From positions 1 through 6,031 of the forward strand of contig CAUBOH010000043.1 in NCBI GenBank assembly GCA_958437495.1: 6,031 nucleotides of DNA, in the 5' to 3' direction. A program made the translations under genes and the position numbers. Under the pieces are notes generated by a model. The model ran no database searches. It was not told where the DNA came from and was given only the letters and a program-made list of their open reading frames with translations. The DNA comes from an uncultured Collinsella sp. GTDB lineage: Bacteria > Actinomycetota > Coriobacteriia > Coriobacteriales > Coriobacteriaceae. Below are positions 5,867 to 6,031 of this stretch, in pieces. How positions within the stretch are numbered: position 1 is the stretch's first letter; every line of letters begins with the position of its first letter.

Positions 5867-6026
5867 GGTGCAAGGGGGACAAGTTCATGTGCACCAACGT
5901 CTTGAAGTTGCGGTGGAATACGGACTGTTTTGGCCTTTTGAGCGGCTTTTCAGTCCCTATTTCACCGCAACTCATGATTGGTGCAAATGAACTGCATCCC
6001 ATTTCTTGGACTTTGAAATTAAGGTT
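5865..6026 (+). repeat. Right copy of dispersed repeat, with hairpin-forming insert
   Basis: Positions 5988-6026 are the exact reverse complement of 1-39. Positions 5866-5881 match the reverse complement of 49-64 at 14 of 16 bases. Between them lie about 106 nt (5882-5987) where the left copy has only 9 nt. The copy starts within the T-tract of the helicase terminator, and its orientation relative to its upstream gene is the same as that of the left copy relative to csoR. There is no coding potential and no transposase. It is probably a non-autonomous intergenic repeat in a longer form. Confidence 0.8.
5883..5992. repeat. Large nested hairpin inside the right repeat copy
   Basis: An outer inverted pair, GTTCATGTGCACCAA (5883-5897) with TTGGTGCAAATGAAC (5978-5992), matches at 14 of 15 positions. 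An inner pair, 5908-5927 with 5951-5970, matches at 18 of 20 (arm ends TTGCGGTG and CACCGCAA), around a 23-nt loop (5928-5950). The arms are joined by short unpaired stretches of 10 and 7 nt. Imperfect long stems with bulges are typical of palindromic intergenic repeats and of folded RNAs. It follows the terminator, so only read-through or a local promoter would transcribe it. Confidence 0.8.
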
Positions 6027-6031
6027 CGAGA

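Noticed and set aside
1..6031. The whole window as a composite transposon bounded by the 39-bp inverted repeats
   Set aside because: No transposase or recombinase lies between them, no target duplication can be checked at the edges, and the repeats differ internally as members of a dispersed family would.

Overview
This window carries a copper-homeostasis operon on the minus strand and a divergently transcribed DEAD-box RNA helicase gene on the plus strand. Both are bracketed by two inverted copies of a short repeat. The coding DNA is GC-rich with strongly GC-biased third positions, while the repeats and the divergent intergenic region are visibly more AT-rich. The GC-rich bias, the csoR/copZ/copA set and an Arg/Gly-tailed DEAD-box helicase suit a high-GC Gram-positive. 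My guess is an actinobacterium of the Coriobacteriia (Collinsella-like), but nothing in the window proves the taxon.

Layout, left to right. Positions 1-65 hold the left repeat copy, which ends against the csoR stop codon. Then, all on the minus strand and so transcribed right to left, come csoR (66-338), copZ (386-607), a 147-bp intercistronic gap (608-754) that is structured and open in frame, and copA (755-3091). A 491-bp divergent intergenic region (3092-3582) contains the copA promoter with a CsoR-type operator inside its spacer. It also holds a palindromic element able to form two mutually exclusive hairpins (3232-3298), a possible -10 for the helicase gene and a candidate tiny leader ORF. 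The helicase CDS is 3583-5799, followed by a 12-bp palindrome and a strong intrinsic terminator (5832-5866). The right repeat copy (5865-6026) starts in the terminator T-tract and carries an extra block of about 106 nt that forms a large nested hairpin.

How the genes work together. CsoR is expected to hold the promoter shut. When cytosolic Cu(I) rises, CsoR binds copper through its Cys-His-Cys site and releases the operator. CopA (P1B-type ATPase) then exports Cu(I), CopZ shuttles it to CopA, and newly made CsoR resets the system because it is the last gene of the operon. The helicase is an RNA-remodelling protein with no evident link to copper.

The protein-coding content is ordinary. What deserves a second look is the non-coding content: the pair of related repeats, one with a hairpin insert, each abutting the 3' end of a gene; the palindromic element at 3232-3298; and the copA-copZ junction, where one reading frame is interrupted only by a single TAG. 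I saw no transposase, RNA gene, CRISPR array or toxin-antitoxin pair.
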